64,000 nucleotides of DNA, taken from assembly GCA_942491575.1 (NCBI GenBank), contig CALOBT010000025.1, positions 868,001 through 932,000 on the forward strand, read 5' to 3'. This document shows positions 35,684-45,068 of the stretch, piece after piece. The first letter of the stretch is position 1; the number at the start of each line of letters is the position of its first letter. Source of the stretch: CAZHNW01 sp942491575. Its GTDB lineage: Bacteria > Spirochaetota > UBA4802 > UBA5550. The notes beneath the pieces were generated by a model. It was given only the letters and a program-made list of their open reading frames with translations. It did not search any database and was not told the origin of the DNA. The position numbers were made by a program, and so were the translations under genes.

Positions 35684-36880
35684 CTATATATTCTCTATAA
35701 GAACTGCAACTCCCATACCACCGCCAACACATAGTGAGGCAATACCGAGTTTACTGTTGCGCTTTTTCATCTCATACATTAATGAAATAATGATCCTTGC
35801 GCCGGTACAGCCTACGGGGTGCCCAAGGGCAATACCTGAACCGTTGACATTCACTTTGCTCCGATCAAGACCAAGGCCCTTTTCACATGCCAGGTACTGG
35901 GCAGCGAAGGCTTCATTTATCTCGAATAGATCGATATCATCAAGGGTCAAACCGGTTTTCTTTAGCAGCTTTTCAATTGCCGGAACCGGACCATAGCCCA
36001 TAAGCTCAGGGGCAACACCGGCGGCGGCATTAGCTACAATTTTAGCCATTGGCTTAAGCCCCGCCTTTTCGGCATTTTCCATTGAGGTAAGTACCATCGC
36101 TGCTGCGCCATCATTTAGACCTGATGAATTTGCCGCAGTAACACTTCCGTCTTTTTTGAATACCGGACGCAGTTTAGCCAATCCTTCCATATCAAGGTCA
36201 TGACGGATATGCTCATCAGTATCAAATACTACCGGTTCCCCCCTTCTTTGGGGAATCGAAACCGGCACTATTTCATCCTTGAATCTTCCTGATTTACTTG
36301 CCGCGGAGGCTTTACTGTGACTTTCAAAAGCGACCTGGTCCTGTTCTTCCCTTGGAATACTATACTTTTGAGCAAGATTTTCAGCGGTTTGTCCCATTAT
36401 ATACGGTTCACCCAGCAGTCCGCTTCCGGAGTGAAGCAGTTCCCACATGGAATCTGTCATCTCACCGTGCTGAAGACGTGCGCCCCAGCGCGCATTTTTA
36501 AGTACATAGGGGGCATTACTCATTGATTCGGTGCCGCCAACCAGTACATACTCAGAATCGCCCGCAATGATCTGCTGTGAGCCGAAAATTGTAGCCTGCA
36601 TTCCCGATGCACATTGACGCTGAATGGTCGTTGCGGGAACTTCTATTGGTATGCCGGCTTTTAATGCTGCAGTACGTGCTGTGTTAGCTTCTTCGCTCGT
36701 CTGAATACAGTCTCCCATAATTACATCATCTAATTGACTTCCTTCTACCCCTGCTCTGCTCAGAGCCTCTTCCATTACTGTAGCTGCAAGTTCATATGCC
36801 TTGACATTTTTTAAAGATTGTCCAAAACTTCCAATAGCTGTCCTGCACCCGGACAGGATGACTATATCATTGTTTGCCAT
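35684..36880 (-). CDS. Acetyl-CoA acetyltransferase (thiolase)
   Basis: 398 residues, normal thiolase length. It condenses or cleaves acetoacetyl-CoA. The acyl-carrying Cys is in RQCASGMQA (~residue 90), then NEAFAAQ, the His of GSGIALGHPVGCTGAR and the second Cys of SLCVGGGMG. Type II (biosynthetic or degradative). GGAGGA before the ATG. It stands alone between two terminators. Together with acyl-CoA dehydrogenase and enoyl-CoA hydratase in this window it suits fatty or branched acyl-CoA metabolism. Confidence 0.95.
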   Translation of the reverse strand: MANNDIVILSGCRTAIGSFGQSLKNVKAYELAATVMEEALSRAGVEGSQLDDVIMGDCIQTSEEANTARTAALKAGIPIEVPATTIQRQCASGMQATIFGSQQIIAGDSEYVLVGGTESMSNAPYVLKNARWGARLQHGEMTDSMWELLHSGSGLLGEPYIMGQTAENLAQKYSIPREEQDQVAFESHSKASAASKSGRFKDEIVPVSIPQRRGEPVVFDTDEHIRHDLDMEGLAKLRPVFKKDGSVTAANSSGLNDGAAAMVLTSMENAEKAGLKPMAKIVANAAAGVAPELMGYGPVPAIEKLLKKTGLTLDDIDLFEINEAFAAQYLACEKGLGLDRSKVNVNGSGIALGHPVGCTGARIIISLMYEMKKRNSKLGIASLCVGGGMGVAVLIENI

Positions 36881-37025
36881 ATCCTTCGTCCTCCCTGATT
36901 TTTTATGCTGTTATATTTTTTAAAACCTGCCGGAGGATTTCCCTCGCAGCGTGCCCATAGTTTCAGTCATACAAAATTTTTGTCAAAGCATTATTTCATT
37001 TTACGTTAAGTGGTAATCCTGGACT

Positions 37026-37057
37026 AAAAAGAGCAGCCCCTGCGGAGGCCGCTCTTT
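37026..37057 (-). terminator. Terminator of the lipoprotein operon
   Basis: AAAGAGC/GCTCTTT stem with an inner GCC/GGC pairing; on the minus strand it is followed by TTTTTAG. It lies 38 bp past the last gene of the operon. Confidence 0.7.
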
Positions 37058-37094
37058 ATTGCGCCTTTTATTTGGTTTGCTGATTTTTTTCCGG

Positions 37095-37727
37095 CTATTT
37101 TTTCTTTTTGTTCTGAAGCTTCGTCATACCCATCTTCTTTGTAATTTCTTCCGCAACCACTTTACTGAATATATCAACTGATTCGCTGTAGGATTCCGGT
37201 GCACTGCCGATGTAGACACTTCCCTCTTTCATCCAGTTAACAGTGTATGTGCCATTTCCAACTTCCCTGCACCCGGGAAAGGCAAAAAGCTGATGATACA
37301 CATTTGCCATATTGACGGAATCATTATAAACAACAACCGATGGGACCCAGAGTACATAAAGATATTGGACCCCGAGCTTTCTTGCAATGAGGCTTATTTT
37401 ACGTTTGTCTGTTTTACTGAAATCAGTAACAGTTTTTGTGTAGGTCTCCCTGAAAGGTCCCTTAACTTTAAAGGGGTATGACGGAAAGGCCCTCTTTACC
37501 GCTCCCTGTGACATAAGACGAAACCTGCTCTGTTTTTTTAGTTCTTCTGTCATTTTCACAGCCAGCAGAAGAGGTGCTTCATGATCAGTCGCTGATATAA
37601 CAGCCAGTTTAGCAGGCTTTACCCTGTGTGTTTTATCTATGACAGAAAACCTGGTCTGCCATAATCCACATGAACTAAAAATCACCAACGAAGTTATTAC
37701 CAATAAAGCAATCCTGATTTTTTTCAT
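37095..37727 (-). CDS. Lipoprotein, paralogue of the preceding gene
   Basis: 210 residues from the ATG at 37727; lipobox IFSSC at ~21. The segment AKLAVISATDHEAPLLLAVKMTEEL followed by RFRLMSQGAVKRAFPSYP parallels the neighbour at 37744 (AVVSAVDSKINRVLAERITEGL, FRVLSQNKIKSLVPGYP), and later both have a VxYLYVLWV/VDYVILIWV strand. Overall arrangement is a Rossmann-like alternation such as in LpoB/CsgG-type outer-membrane lipoproteins; that relation is my inference. Third gene of the operon. Confidence 0.8.
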   Translation of the reverse strand: MKKIRIALLVITSLVIFSSCGLWQTRFSVIDKTHRVKPAKLAVISATDHEAPLLLAVKMTEELKKQSRFRLMSQGAVKRAFPSYPFKVKGPFRETYTKTVTDFSKTDKRKISLIARKLGVQYLYVLWVPSVVVYNDSVNMANVYHQLFAFPGCREVGNGTYTVNWMKEGSVYIGSAPESYSESVDIFSKVVAEEITKKMGMTKLQNKKKK

Positions 37728-37743
37728 ATATGTATTCCCTGCA

Positions 37744-38388
37744 CTATATTTTTTTATGGCTTCCCGTAGCTTTTGTGATTTTAAAAACAAGCTGCATAGC
37801 TATTCCATTAATCATTTTATCAACAGCTTCGTCATCATCAGAAAAAGTGAAGTTACTCTTTCCCCAGCCGAATGAAGAAAACGCAACAATTCTCGCCGAG
37901 GGATAGGCGATCATTCTCGAATAAACCGGCATATTCAAACTGTCGAACATACTATCGCTGTACATAGTCTTGGTAACCCCCTCTACCCAGATTAAAATAA
38001 CATAATCTACATTAAGCCTGCTGCGAATAAAATTTACAGCCTGCTTTGACTCCTTTGAGAGATAAGGTTTATTTGCCCTTTTGTCTCCCTTTAATTGGAA
38101 GTTGATAATAGTACGGGGATATCCCGGAACCAGTGACTTAATCTTGTTTTGGGAAAGCACCCTGAACTGACTTTTAATTTTGAGACCTTCAGTGATTCTT
38201 TCGGCAAGAACCCTGTTTATTTTGCTGTCAACGGCTGAGACTACCGCAACGCGTCCCTTCTTTTTAACCTGAACCTTATAGCCGTCCGACTTAACAGGTG
38301 AGAATATATCAACCGTTGTGGTGCATCCAGCTGTTAAAATAAATACTGCAGAGAGAATCAATGATATTGATTTATATATACTTTTCAT
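37744..38388 (-). CDS. Lipoprotein of unknown function, LpoB/CsgG-like pattern
   Basis: 214 residues; signal and lipobox LTAGC (Cys ~22). Alternating beta-alpha pattern: GRVAVVSAVDSKI, LAERITEGLKIKSQFRVLSQ, VDYVILIWVEG, then a beta-rich end. It is the paralogue of the gene at 37095, 16 bp downstream. The order of a barrel-like or membrane protein followed by two lipoproteins suggests an envelope assembly. No named family recognised. Confidence 0.8.
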   Translation of the reverse strand: MKSIYKSISLILSAVFILTAGCTTTVDIFSPVKSDGYKVQVKKKGRVAVVSAVDSKINRVLAERITEGLKIKSQFRVLSQNKIKSLVPGYPRTIINFQLKGDKRANKPYLSKESKQAVNFIRSRLNVDYVILIWVEGVTKTMYSDSMFDSLNMPVYSRMIAYPSARIVAFSSFGWGKSNFTFSDDDEAVDKMINGIAMQLVFKITKATGSHKKI

Positions 38389-38414
38389 GCTTCCTTCCTC
38401 TATTTCAGTTATGT

Positions 38415-38924
38415 TTAGAAACGATAAAAGGCGGATAAATTCAAACCTTCAATTTCATAGCCATTTTTCCGCATATGACTTTCACTGCCTGCGGCATCAT
38501 TCATGCAAAAAATCCGGGGACTGACAGAAAGGGAAGCGTAGCATTTATTGGCAACCTTCACAAAATCATATGACTTTATCATATCATAGACGATTCCGAT
38601 GGCCATCATTCCCGCCCAGTACTCCCATCCGATAAAAACAGGATTATTTACATAACTGGTTATCGCAAGCCCTGCAAAGGCACTTTTAAATATTACCCTG
38701 TACACGCCGCCAGGATTGAAACGGGCATTAAAACTTCCGCTCCAGACCGGCAAAATGGAAACACCCGCCGCAAGCACTGGGGATTTTTCTTCATAATCGT
38801 AATATTTGTCATATTTATTCCAGTCGAGTTTTCCCGAGGCGGCGCTTAACGCTGATAAGCCCCCAACCAAAACGACTGTCATAAGCGACAGGGATAGAAT
38901 AAAAAATAACCTGCTGTTTTTCAT
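38415..38924 (-). CDS. Membrane-associated protein of unknown function
   Basis: 169 residues from the ATG at 38924 (GGAGC upstream). Signal-like N-terminus 1-28 (SALSAASG). Two hydrophobic segments follow (GWEYWAGMMAIGIVYDMI is one). The sequence ends NLSAFYRF with a final aromatic residue. Similar signal-plus-hydrophobic proteins are found in spirochaete envelopes, but I cannot place it. First full-size gene of the three-gene leftward operon. Confidence 0.72.
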   Translation of the reverse strand: MKNSRLFFILSLSLMTVVLVGGLSALSAASGKLDWNKYDKYYDYEEKSPVLAAGVSILPVWSGSFNARFNPGGVYRVIFKSAFAGLAITSYVNNPVFIGWEYWAGMMAIGIVYDMIKSYDFVKVANKCYASLSVSPRIFCMNDAAGSESHMRKNGYEIEGLNLSAFYRF

Positions 38925-38967
38925 AACTGCTCCTTTAATCGTTTTTGATAAGACAATAAAATATTTA

Positions 38968-39081
38968 TTATTCCATTTGAAAGTTTGTTTCGGACATTGA
39001 CTCTTCGCAGGAGGCCGCAACTGGATGTAAACAAAACGATAGCAGAGCCGCGACAGCTGCCGGCATGCACAGTCTCTTCAT
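38968..39081 (-). CDS. Very small putative lipoprotein
   Basis: 37 residues. The N-terminus is a good signal (Lys-Arg, ~18 hydrophobic residues, VAASC as possible lipobox) and the mature part would be only 13 residues. GAGTGGG stands upstream. It lies ahead of the operon at 38924. Could be a chance frame. Confidence 0.35.
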   Translation of the reverse strand: MKRLCMPAAVAALLSFCLHPVAASCEESMSETNFQME

Positions 39082-39332
39082 AAAGACCCACTCAACTCAT
39101 CGGTATATACCCCGGCAGGAATTTTCAATTAATGAATAGTAAAAATTACAGCGGGATTTTTTATTTAAGTAAAAATATTACTTCCCGGAAAAAAATGTCA
39201 ATAACATATTAGGGGCTTTTGAAGTTACATGTTTTTTTCAACAAAGTGAAACGAAATACACGGCAGAGAAAACGGCAGGAAGGAAAATATAACATTGCTC
39301 AGAGGTGATTTTTGCAAACAGGAATTTTTAAA
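39082..39332. other. Intergenic stretch before the citrate synthase terminator
   Basis: AT-rich, no gene seen; probably carries the promoter of the leftward lipoprotein operon. Confidence 0.4.
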
Positions 39333-39369
39333 TCAGGCATTCTGAAAATTTCATTTTCAGAATGCCTGA
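39333..39369 (-). terminator. Terminator of the citrate synthase gene
   Basis: Perfect 17-bp stem (TCAGGCATTCTGAAAAT with its complement) and a 3-nt loop, 9 bp after the citrate synthase stop on the minus strand. Confidence 0.75.
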
Positions 39370-39377
39370 AATTAATA

Positions 39378-40712
39378 TCAGTCTCTATTAAGAAGTTTTA
39401 CATAACTGTTCACGTCATCCGTTGCGGAAAGATACGCAGGCCGAATAATTTTGCCCTGTACTATCTGCTCAAGGCGATGTGCCGACCACCCCGCAACCCG
39501 TGCCATGGCAAAAATCGGAGTAAAAAGTGACTGTGGGATTCCCATCAGTTTATAGATAAATCCTGAATAAAAATCTACATTTGCGCGAATGGGGACTCCC
39601 TTCCTTTCGCTGAGCATTTCAGAAGCAATGTTATCCACTCTTTCATAAAGCAGAAATTCGTCCAGAGAGCCCCGCTGCTTGGTAAATTCCCTTGCATGTA
39701 ACTTCAATATTGTTGCCCTCGGGTCAGAGAGGGTATAAACGGCATGTCCAAGACCGTAAACCTTTCCTGTCTTGTCGTTGGCACGTCCCTCTATCACGTC
39801 AGTCAGATATGCCCGGATAGCCTTTTCATCTTCCCAGTCCTTGACATACTTCTTAAGGTCCTTCATCATTTTCATGACTGATTCATTGGCGCCGCCGTGA
39901 AGATGACCGCTGAGAGAGGCGATACCCGCCCCTATTGCCATATATGTATTGGCACCGCTTGAAGAAACAGTACGTACCGTAAAGGTTGAATTGTTACCGC
40001 CGCCGTGCTCCGCATGTAGAATCATGCAGAGATCAAAAAGCTGGGCTTCTGTTTTATCGGGAAGTGTCCCCTTCAGCATATAGAGAAAATTTTCCGCGGT
40101 ACTCAATTCTGGTTTAGGTCTGAGAATACGCAAATCCTCACCTGTTTTAAAACGGGAAACATTATAGTTATAGGCTACAATTGTGGGCATTTTTGCGATA
40201 AGATTGAGACACTGCCGGCTAACGCCCTGAATATTGTAATCATCGGGATGGGCATCACAACGGCTCAGGTGGGAGACAACACTATGCAGACCATACATCT
40301 GGTTGTCGTTCTGAACTTCCTCCATGATTACACTTCTTTCCTGCTTGGAAAGGGAACGGCGCTTGGCAAGTGCAGAAGTAAAGTCACCCAGGTCCTTTTC
40401 ATTGGGCAGTTCATTGGTGAGAAGCAGATATACAACTTCATCATATCCAAAACCGTTTCTCAGATAAATTTCATCTGCCAGTGTCTCTACATCATAACCA
40501 CAGTAGTAGAGCTTACCTTCGGTAGGAACTTTTTGTCCGTCGGCATTCTTTTCATATCCAACAACCCTGCCTTTGGTGGTTATACCTACAACTACTCCGG
40601 TGCCATCGGCGTTTCTCAGTCCGAGTTTAACATTCTTTTTCTTAATCAACTCGGGTGACAGGGAATCATGTGCCAGTGTCAACTCTTCGATTTTTTGTAA
40701 TACATTGTCCAT
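39378..40712 (-). CDS. gltA: Citrate synthase
   Basis: 444 residues from the ATG at 40712 (AAGGAGG seven bases before). Condenses acetyl-CoA and oxaloacetate. The signature LHAEHGGGNNSTFTVR holds one active-site His, SGHLHGGANE the second, and the Asp is in RANVDFYSGFIY. YGLGHAVYTLSDPRA is typical. It is somewhat longer than most type I enzymes. A methylcitrate activity cannot be ruled out. Monocistronic. Confidence 0.93.
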   Translation of the reverse strand: MDNVLQKIEELTLAHDSLSPELIKKKNVKLGLRNADGTGVVVGITTKGRVVGYEKNADGQKVPTEGKLYYCGYDVETLADEIYLRNGFGYDEVVYLLLTNELPNEKDLGDFTSALAKRRSLSKQERSVIMEEVQNDNQMYGLHSVVSHLSRCDAHPDDYNIQGVSRQCLNLIAKMPTIVAYNYNVSRFKTGEDLRILRPKPELSTAENFLYMLKGTLPDKTEAQLFDLCMILHAEHGGGNNSTFTVRTVSSSGANTYMAIGAGIASLSGHLHGGANESVMKMMKDLKKYVKDWEDEKAIRAYLTDVIEGRANDKTGKVYGLGHAVYTLSDPRATILKLHAREFTKQRGSLDEFLLYERVDNIASEMLSERKGVPIRANVDFYSGFIYKLMGIPQSLFTPIFAMARVAGWSAHRLEQIVQGKIIRPAYLSATDDVNSYVKLLNRD

Positions 40713-40918
40713 GAGTGACCTCCTTAAATTTTTCGTATTGTATGAAATAAATTCAGTTGTCAGATTTCTCAAATAAAGTCTCCATTCCTGAAGATATTCA
40801 GAAATGGACAGGGAAGAAAGATCCTGCTATATTCGATTTTTTGTTTACAAAACGGATAATAACGTCACTTCGCAATTAAAAATTGATACGCTGAAGCTGT
40901 CAACATATTATTTAATGC

Positions 40919-41830
40919 TTACTGCTCACTTTTAGGGAAGCTTATCATAACAGCTGTCATATCATCTTTCTGGAGTTCAGGTGTCCCCAGGTAGTCATAC
41001 ACAGCTCTGAAGAGGCCGTCAACAACCAGCTGGGGATGAAGGCCCGCATAATCGAGAAGCACTTCCTCCACACCCTCGTCCCCGAAATCATTACTGCTTC
41101 CATCCTGCCTGTATGCCTCAATAATTCCGTCACTGTAATAGAGGATGGCATCCCCTTCGTTGAGAATATAACTGCAGCTGGGACTTTCGAGATAAGAATC
41201 CCCAAGCAGGGCCCGGATATCACTTCCCAGAAGATACCCCTTGTTTGGTATCCAGTCTTTCTGGGGATAGTTGAGGTTCTCTATTGCAAAATCTTTTTTC
41301 CCCTTTTCCCTTATTACAATGGGGAACAGCATACTCCGGTTATAAAATTCAAGAAAAAACTTGCCGTCACGGTTCTGGACGATGGTAAAGTTAACGCAGG
41401 CAAAATCATCTGAATTTGATTCATCCATAATATCTGTAAACTTTGCCGCAATATTACCGATGAGAACAGCGTGGTCCATGAGACCGGAAGTTTCGTAAAT
41501 TTTTCTCATTTCATTGACAGCCAGTGTAATGGCTGACCGGAGACGTACAAGTGTTGTATAGGCGGGAAGCCCGTGTCCGCTCACATCGGCGAAGATAAAC
41601 ATATACGTGTCTTCCGTAAGACGGATGAGATCAAAGTGGTCACCTGAAAGAATAGATCCATATGCGCGCTGGAAACCAATGCCGACTATCAGGCGGCGCT
41701 TGTATAAATTCTTAAAGAGGCTGCGAATAAGATTTTTATCATTTTCCCTTACGGTATTTGCTTCCGCTTTCAGGATGTCAAATTTAAGCAGCCTGTTTTC
41801 CACAGTATCCTTGTCGTTAATATGAATCAT
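40919..41830 (-). CDS. SpoIIE/RsbU-type PP2C phosphatase
   Basis: 303 residues. PP2C-type Ser/Thr phosphatase domain over ~55-300: SGDHFDLIRL, FIFADVSGHGLPAYTTLVRLRSA, LYYSDGIIEA and DDMTAVMISF carry the metal-binding Asp residues. A short N-terminal helix (1-50) could be a dimerisation region; no sensor domain. Proteins like this control anti-sigma factor antagonists. No partner switch gene is in the window. Confidence 0.9.
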   Translation of the reverse strand: MIHINDKDTVENRLLKFDILKAEANTVRENDKNLIRSLFKNLYKRRLIVGIGFQRAYGSILSGDHFDLIRLTEDTYMFIFADVSGHGLPAYTTLVRLRSAITLAVNEMRKIYETSGLMDHAVLIGNIAAKFTDIMDESNSDDFACVNFTIVQNRDGKFFLEFYNRSMLFPIVIREKGKKDFAIENLNYPQKDWIPNKGYLLGSDIRALLGDSYLESPSCSYILNEGDAILYYSDGIIEAYRQDGSSNDFGDEGVEEVLLDYAGLHPQLVVDGLFRAVYDYLGTPELQKDDMTAVMISFPKSEQ

Positions 41831-41857
41831 ATATTCTGTATCTCAAAAAGCCCTGTC

Positions 41858-43486
41858 TCAGAGACCTTTCCTTTCTCTCCTGCAGTATTCTATAAGTGAA
41901 TTCGTAGAACTGTCATGGCCCGCTTCCTCTTTTCCCTCAAGTTCTGGGATGATCCTCTGCGCAAGGGCCTTTCCGAGTTCAACTCCCCACTGATCAAAGG
42001 AAAATATATTCCAGATCATGCCCTGCACAAAAATTTTATGCTCGTAAAGGGCAATCAGTTTCCCCAGGATTTCCGGTGTCAGTTTCTCCGCCATAATGGT
42101 ATTGGTTGGTCTGTTTCCTTCAAAGACCTTATGGGGAACGAGTTTTTCCGGCACACCTTCACTTCTGACTTCCTCTTCGGTTTTCCCGAATGCGAGGGCT
42201 TCCGTCTGTGCAAGAAAATTTGCCAGAAGTTTTATATGATGATCACCCTCTTCATGAAGTGAACGGGCAAAACCGATAAAATCCGCAGGAATAATCTTTG
42301 TTCCCTGGTGCATCAACTGATAGAAGGCATGCTGTCCATTGGTTCCGGGTTCACCCCAGATCACCGGTCCTGTCTGATAGTTGACCCTGTTTCCCTGACG
42401 ATCTATATATTTTCCGTTTGATTCCATATCACCCTGTTGAAAATACGCCGGGAATCGGTGCAGATACTGTTCGTAGGGAAGAATGGCATGGGTTTCACAT
42501 TCAAAAAAATTGTTGTACCAGACACCGAGGAGGGCCAGGATTACGGGCATATTTTTTTCGAAGGAAGTTTTTCTGAAATGGGTATCCATTGCATGAAATC
42601 CCTTCAGGAGTTCCATAAAGTTTTCATAACCAATACCTATCATGGCGGAAAGCCCGATGGCGGAAGTAAGGGAATAACGTCCCCCGACCCAGTTCCAGAA
42701 TTCAAACATATTTTCCGCATCGATACCGAAGGAAGTTACCGCATCGCGGTTCGTAGAGAGGGCAACAAAGTGCCGCGCAATGGAAACTTCCTCTCCCACT
42801 TCCCTTCTGAGCCATCTGCGTGCAGTTTCAGCATTGGTCATGGTTTCCTGGGTCGTAAATGTCTTCGAGGCAATAATAAACAGAGTCTCCTCTGCAGGGC
42901 ATTTCTTCAGGATTTCCATAATATGGGCATCATCGACATTGGATACAAAGAACAGCTCAAGGTCATCACTGCTGTAATGTTTTAATGCCTCCGTAACCAT
43001 GACGGGACCCAGGTCTGATCCGCCGATACCGATATTGACAATATAACGTATCGCTTTTCCCGTATGCCCCTTCCAGGAGCCGCTTCGGATTTTTTCAGAA
43101 ATGTTCTTCATCCGCTGCTGAACTTCACGGACACCGGGCATCACGTCTTCACCGTCAACAATTACCGGTTCCCCTGAAAAATTTCTTAAGGCCACGTGGA
43201 GTACCGGGCGGTCTTCCGTTTCATTAATTCTTTCTCCACGGAACATTTTCTCAATCTCACCCTCAAGATCACAGGCACGGGCAAGATTAAAAAGAAGTTT
43301 CATTGTCTCTTCGGTAATCCGGTTTTTAGAATAATCGAGATAGAGACCCTCATCTTCAAGAGTAAACTTCCCGCTTCTTGCGGAATCTCCCGCGAAGAGA
43401 TCTCGAAGATTAATATCTTTAATTTTTTTATAATGGTTCTGCAGGTCTTTCCACTCCTGCTTTTGAGTTACATTCGTACCGGGCAT
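41858..43486 (-). CDS. pgi: Glucose-6-phosphate isomerase
   Basis: 542 residues, normal for the long bacterial type. AAAGGAG before the ATG. Family signatures: VNIGIGGSDLGPVM, ASKTFTTQETMTNA, GGRYSLTSAIGL and the late QWGVELGKALA with the catalytic Lys. It interconverts glucose-6-P and fructose-6-P. Stands between the phosphatase gene (27 bp away) and a divergent regulator; it is the first gene of that pair. Confidence 0.96.
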   Translation of the reverse strand: MPGTNVTQKQEWKDLQNHYKKIKDINLRDLFAGDSARSGKFTLEDEGLYLDYSKNRITEETMKLLFNLARACDLEGEIEKMFRGERINETEDRPVLHVALRNFSGEPVIVDGEDVMPGVREVQQRMKNISEKIRSGSWKGHTGKAIRYIVNIGIGGSDLGPVMVTEALKHYSSDDLELFFVSNVDDAHIMEILKKCPAEETLFIIASKTFTTQETMTNAETARRWLRREVGEEVSIARHFVALSTNRDAVTSFGIDAENMFEFWNWVGGRYSLTSAIGLSAMIGIGYENFMELLKGFHAMDTHFRKTSFEKNMPVILALLGVWYNNFFECETHAILPYEQYLHRFPAYFQQGDMESNGKYIDRQGNRVNYQTGPVIWGEPGTNGQHAFYQLMHQGTKIIPADFIGFARSLHEEGDHHIKLLANFLAQTEALAFGKTEEEVRSEGVPEKLVPHKVFEGNRPTNTIMAEKLTPEILGKLIALYEHKIFVQGMIWNIFSFDQWGVELGKALAQRIIPELEGKEEAGHDSSTNSLIEYCRRERKGL

Positions 43487-43827
43487 AATAAACTCTCCTT
43501 TTACCGGTTTAAATTAGACAAACCGGAAATAACTTCCTTCAAAATATCCTGAATAGTATAGCACAGCTGCTGAAAATTGACAAAAAAAACGTTGATCCTG
43601 TAAAGGCGGCAGTCCTGAAAAACCGGGATAAACTGGATATATATACCAATATGGTTAAACGGAAACATAAAGGTTACATATATTATTTATATTACACAAA
43701 GAGTTCATTTTGTCAAGTATTTAATTAGCCAATTCCTTCAGAAAATCCCTTTCGCATACCCGAACATGTGGCGCAATCACCATTTAATATATTGAAAAGT
43801 TTCTGAAGGGATGTTACCATTACAGGT
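43487..43827. other. Divergent intergenic region
   Basis: Between pgi and the HD-GYP gene. AT-rich. A TTGACA near 43577 lacks a good -10 partner. No gene seen. Confidence 0.4.
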
Positions 43828-44961
43828 ATGAGAGAAGATCAAAAGAAAAAAATCCTCGTAATAGATGACGACGCCACTATCCGGAAAGTAATATCTTCCT
43901 TCCTGGAAAAAACCGGGTATACTGCAATAACCGCGGAAAATGGCCGGGATGCCATTGCAAAACTCAACGAAGAGATACCTGACCTGATTATTACAGACCT
44001 GCGTATGCCGGGAATGAGCGGCACTGAATTGATTGAGCAAGTCTCCAGGGAACATCCCGCCACCGAAACCAAGGTTGATATCCCCATAATAGTAATCTCC
44101 GGAACCAGCGACATATCCGAGATGGTAGCCGCACTGCACCACGGCGCCTGGGATTACATTACGAAACCTATAGAGGATCTCACTATTCTCACATACGCCA
44201 TTAAACGGAGCCTGGAGCGTTCACAGCTGCTGCTTGAAAACCAACAGTATAAACTGAACCTGGAAAAGGAGGTACAGATCAGAACAAAGGCCTTTCAGGA
44301 TGAACTTATCATGCGGAAGCATACGGAAAAGCTTCTTCGGGAAAGCATGGACGATCTGAATAAAATCCTTGAAGCAGTAATTGCAACCATTTCACATATT
44401 TGTGATGTACGTGATCCCTATACGGGGGGGCACCAGTACAGGGTGGCCCGTCTTTCCCAAAAAATTGCTGAAGAAATGGAACTGGATAAAGACAGGATTA
44501 AATCTATCTATATCGCCGGCCAGCTTCATGATATAGGCAAAATTGCAATCCCCCTCGAGATATTAAGCCGTCCGGGTAAGATCTCAAACCTGGAAAAGGA
44601 AATGATAAAAATTCATACCACCACGGGGTATAATATACTCAGGGAGATCGATTTCCCATGGCCAATTGCGGAAATCGTATACCAGCACCATGAAAGGGAA
44701 GACGGCTCTGGATATCCCCTCGGACTGAAGGGTGATGAAATTCTCCTCGAAGCAAAAATAATTTCTGTTGCGGACATCATAGAAGCAATCGCCTCTCACA
44801 GGCCATACCGTGCCTCCCTCGGTATGGAGACAGCCCTCTCAGTTATAGAAGAATACTCAGGCATACATTTTGATGCTGAAGTTGCCGCCGCCGCCAGGAA
44901 AGTGATTATTGATAAAAAATATACCTTCGAAGAATTCAACGACGATAAATTTATCAAATAA
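43828..44961 (+). CDS. Response regulator with HD-GYP domain (RpfG-like)
   Basis: 377 residues. Receiver domain 8-130 (phospho-Asp in ITDLRMPGMSG, Thr/Lys follow as ISGTSD and YITKP), a coiled linker (~135-190) and HD-GYP at ~195-360: HICDVRDPYTGGHQYRVARL, LHDIGKIAIP, HTTTGYNIL and HHEREDGSGYP. Predicted c-di-GMP or cGAMP phosphodiesterase. The two-component partner is not local. The HDOD gene follows 66 bp later. Confidence 0.94.
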   Translation: MREDQKKKILVIDDDATIRKVISSFLEKTGYTAITAENGRDAIAKLNEEIPDLIITDLRMPGMSGTELIEQVSREHPATETKVDIPIIVISGTSDISEMVAALHHGAWDYITKPIEDLTILTYAIKRSLERSQLLLENQQYKLNLEKEVQIRTKAFQDELIMRKHTEKLLRESMDDLNKILEAVIATISHICDVRDPYTGGHQYRVARLSQKIAEEMELDKDRIKSIYIAGQLHDIGKIAIPLEILSRPGKISNLEKEMIKIHTTTGYNILREIDFPWPIAEIVYQHHEREDGSGYPLGLKGDEILLEAKIISVADIIEAIASHRPYRASLGMETALSVIEEYSGIHFDAEVAAAARKVIIDKKYTFEEFNDDKFIK

Positions 44962-45068
44962 CGCGGCATGCTTAAATGCCCTGAGGGAATTTCATGTATT
45001 GACATTTCCTGCGGCAGGGCTTTATAATGAATTATTATCTTTTAAAAACGGATCAGCAGAGAAATAAT

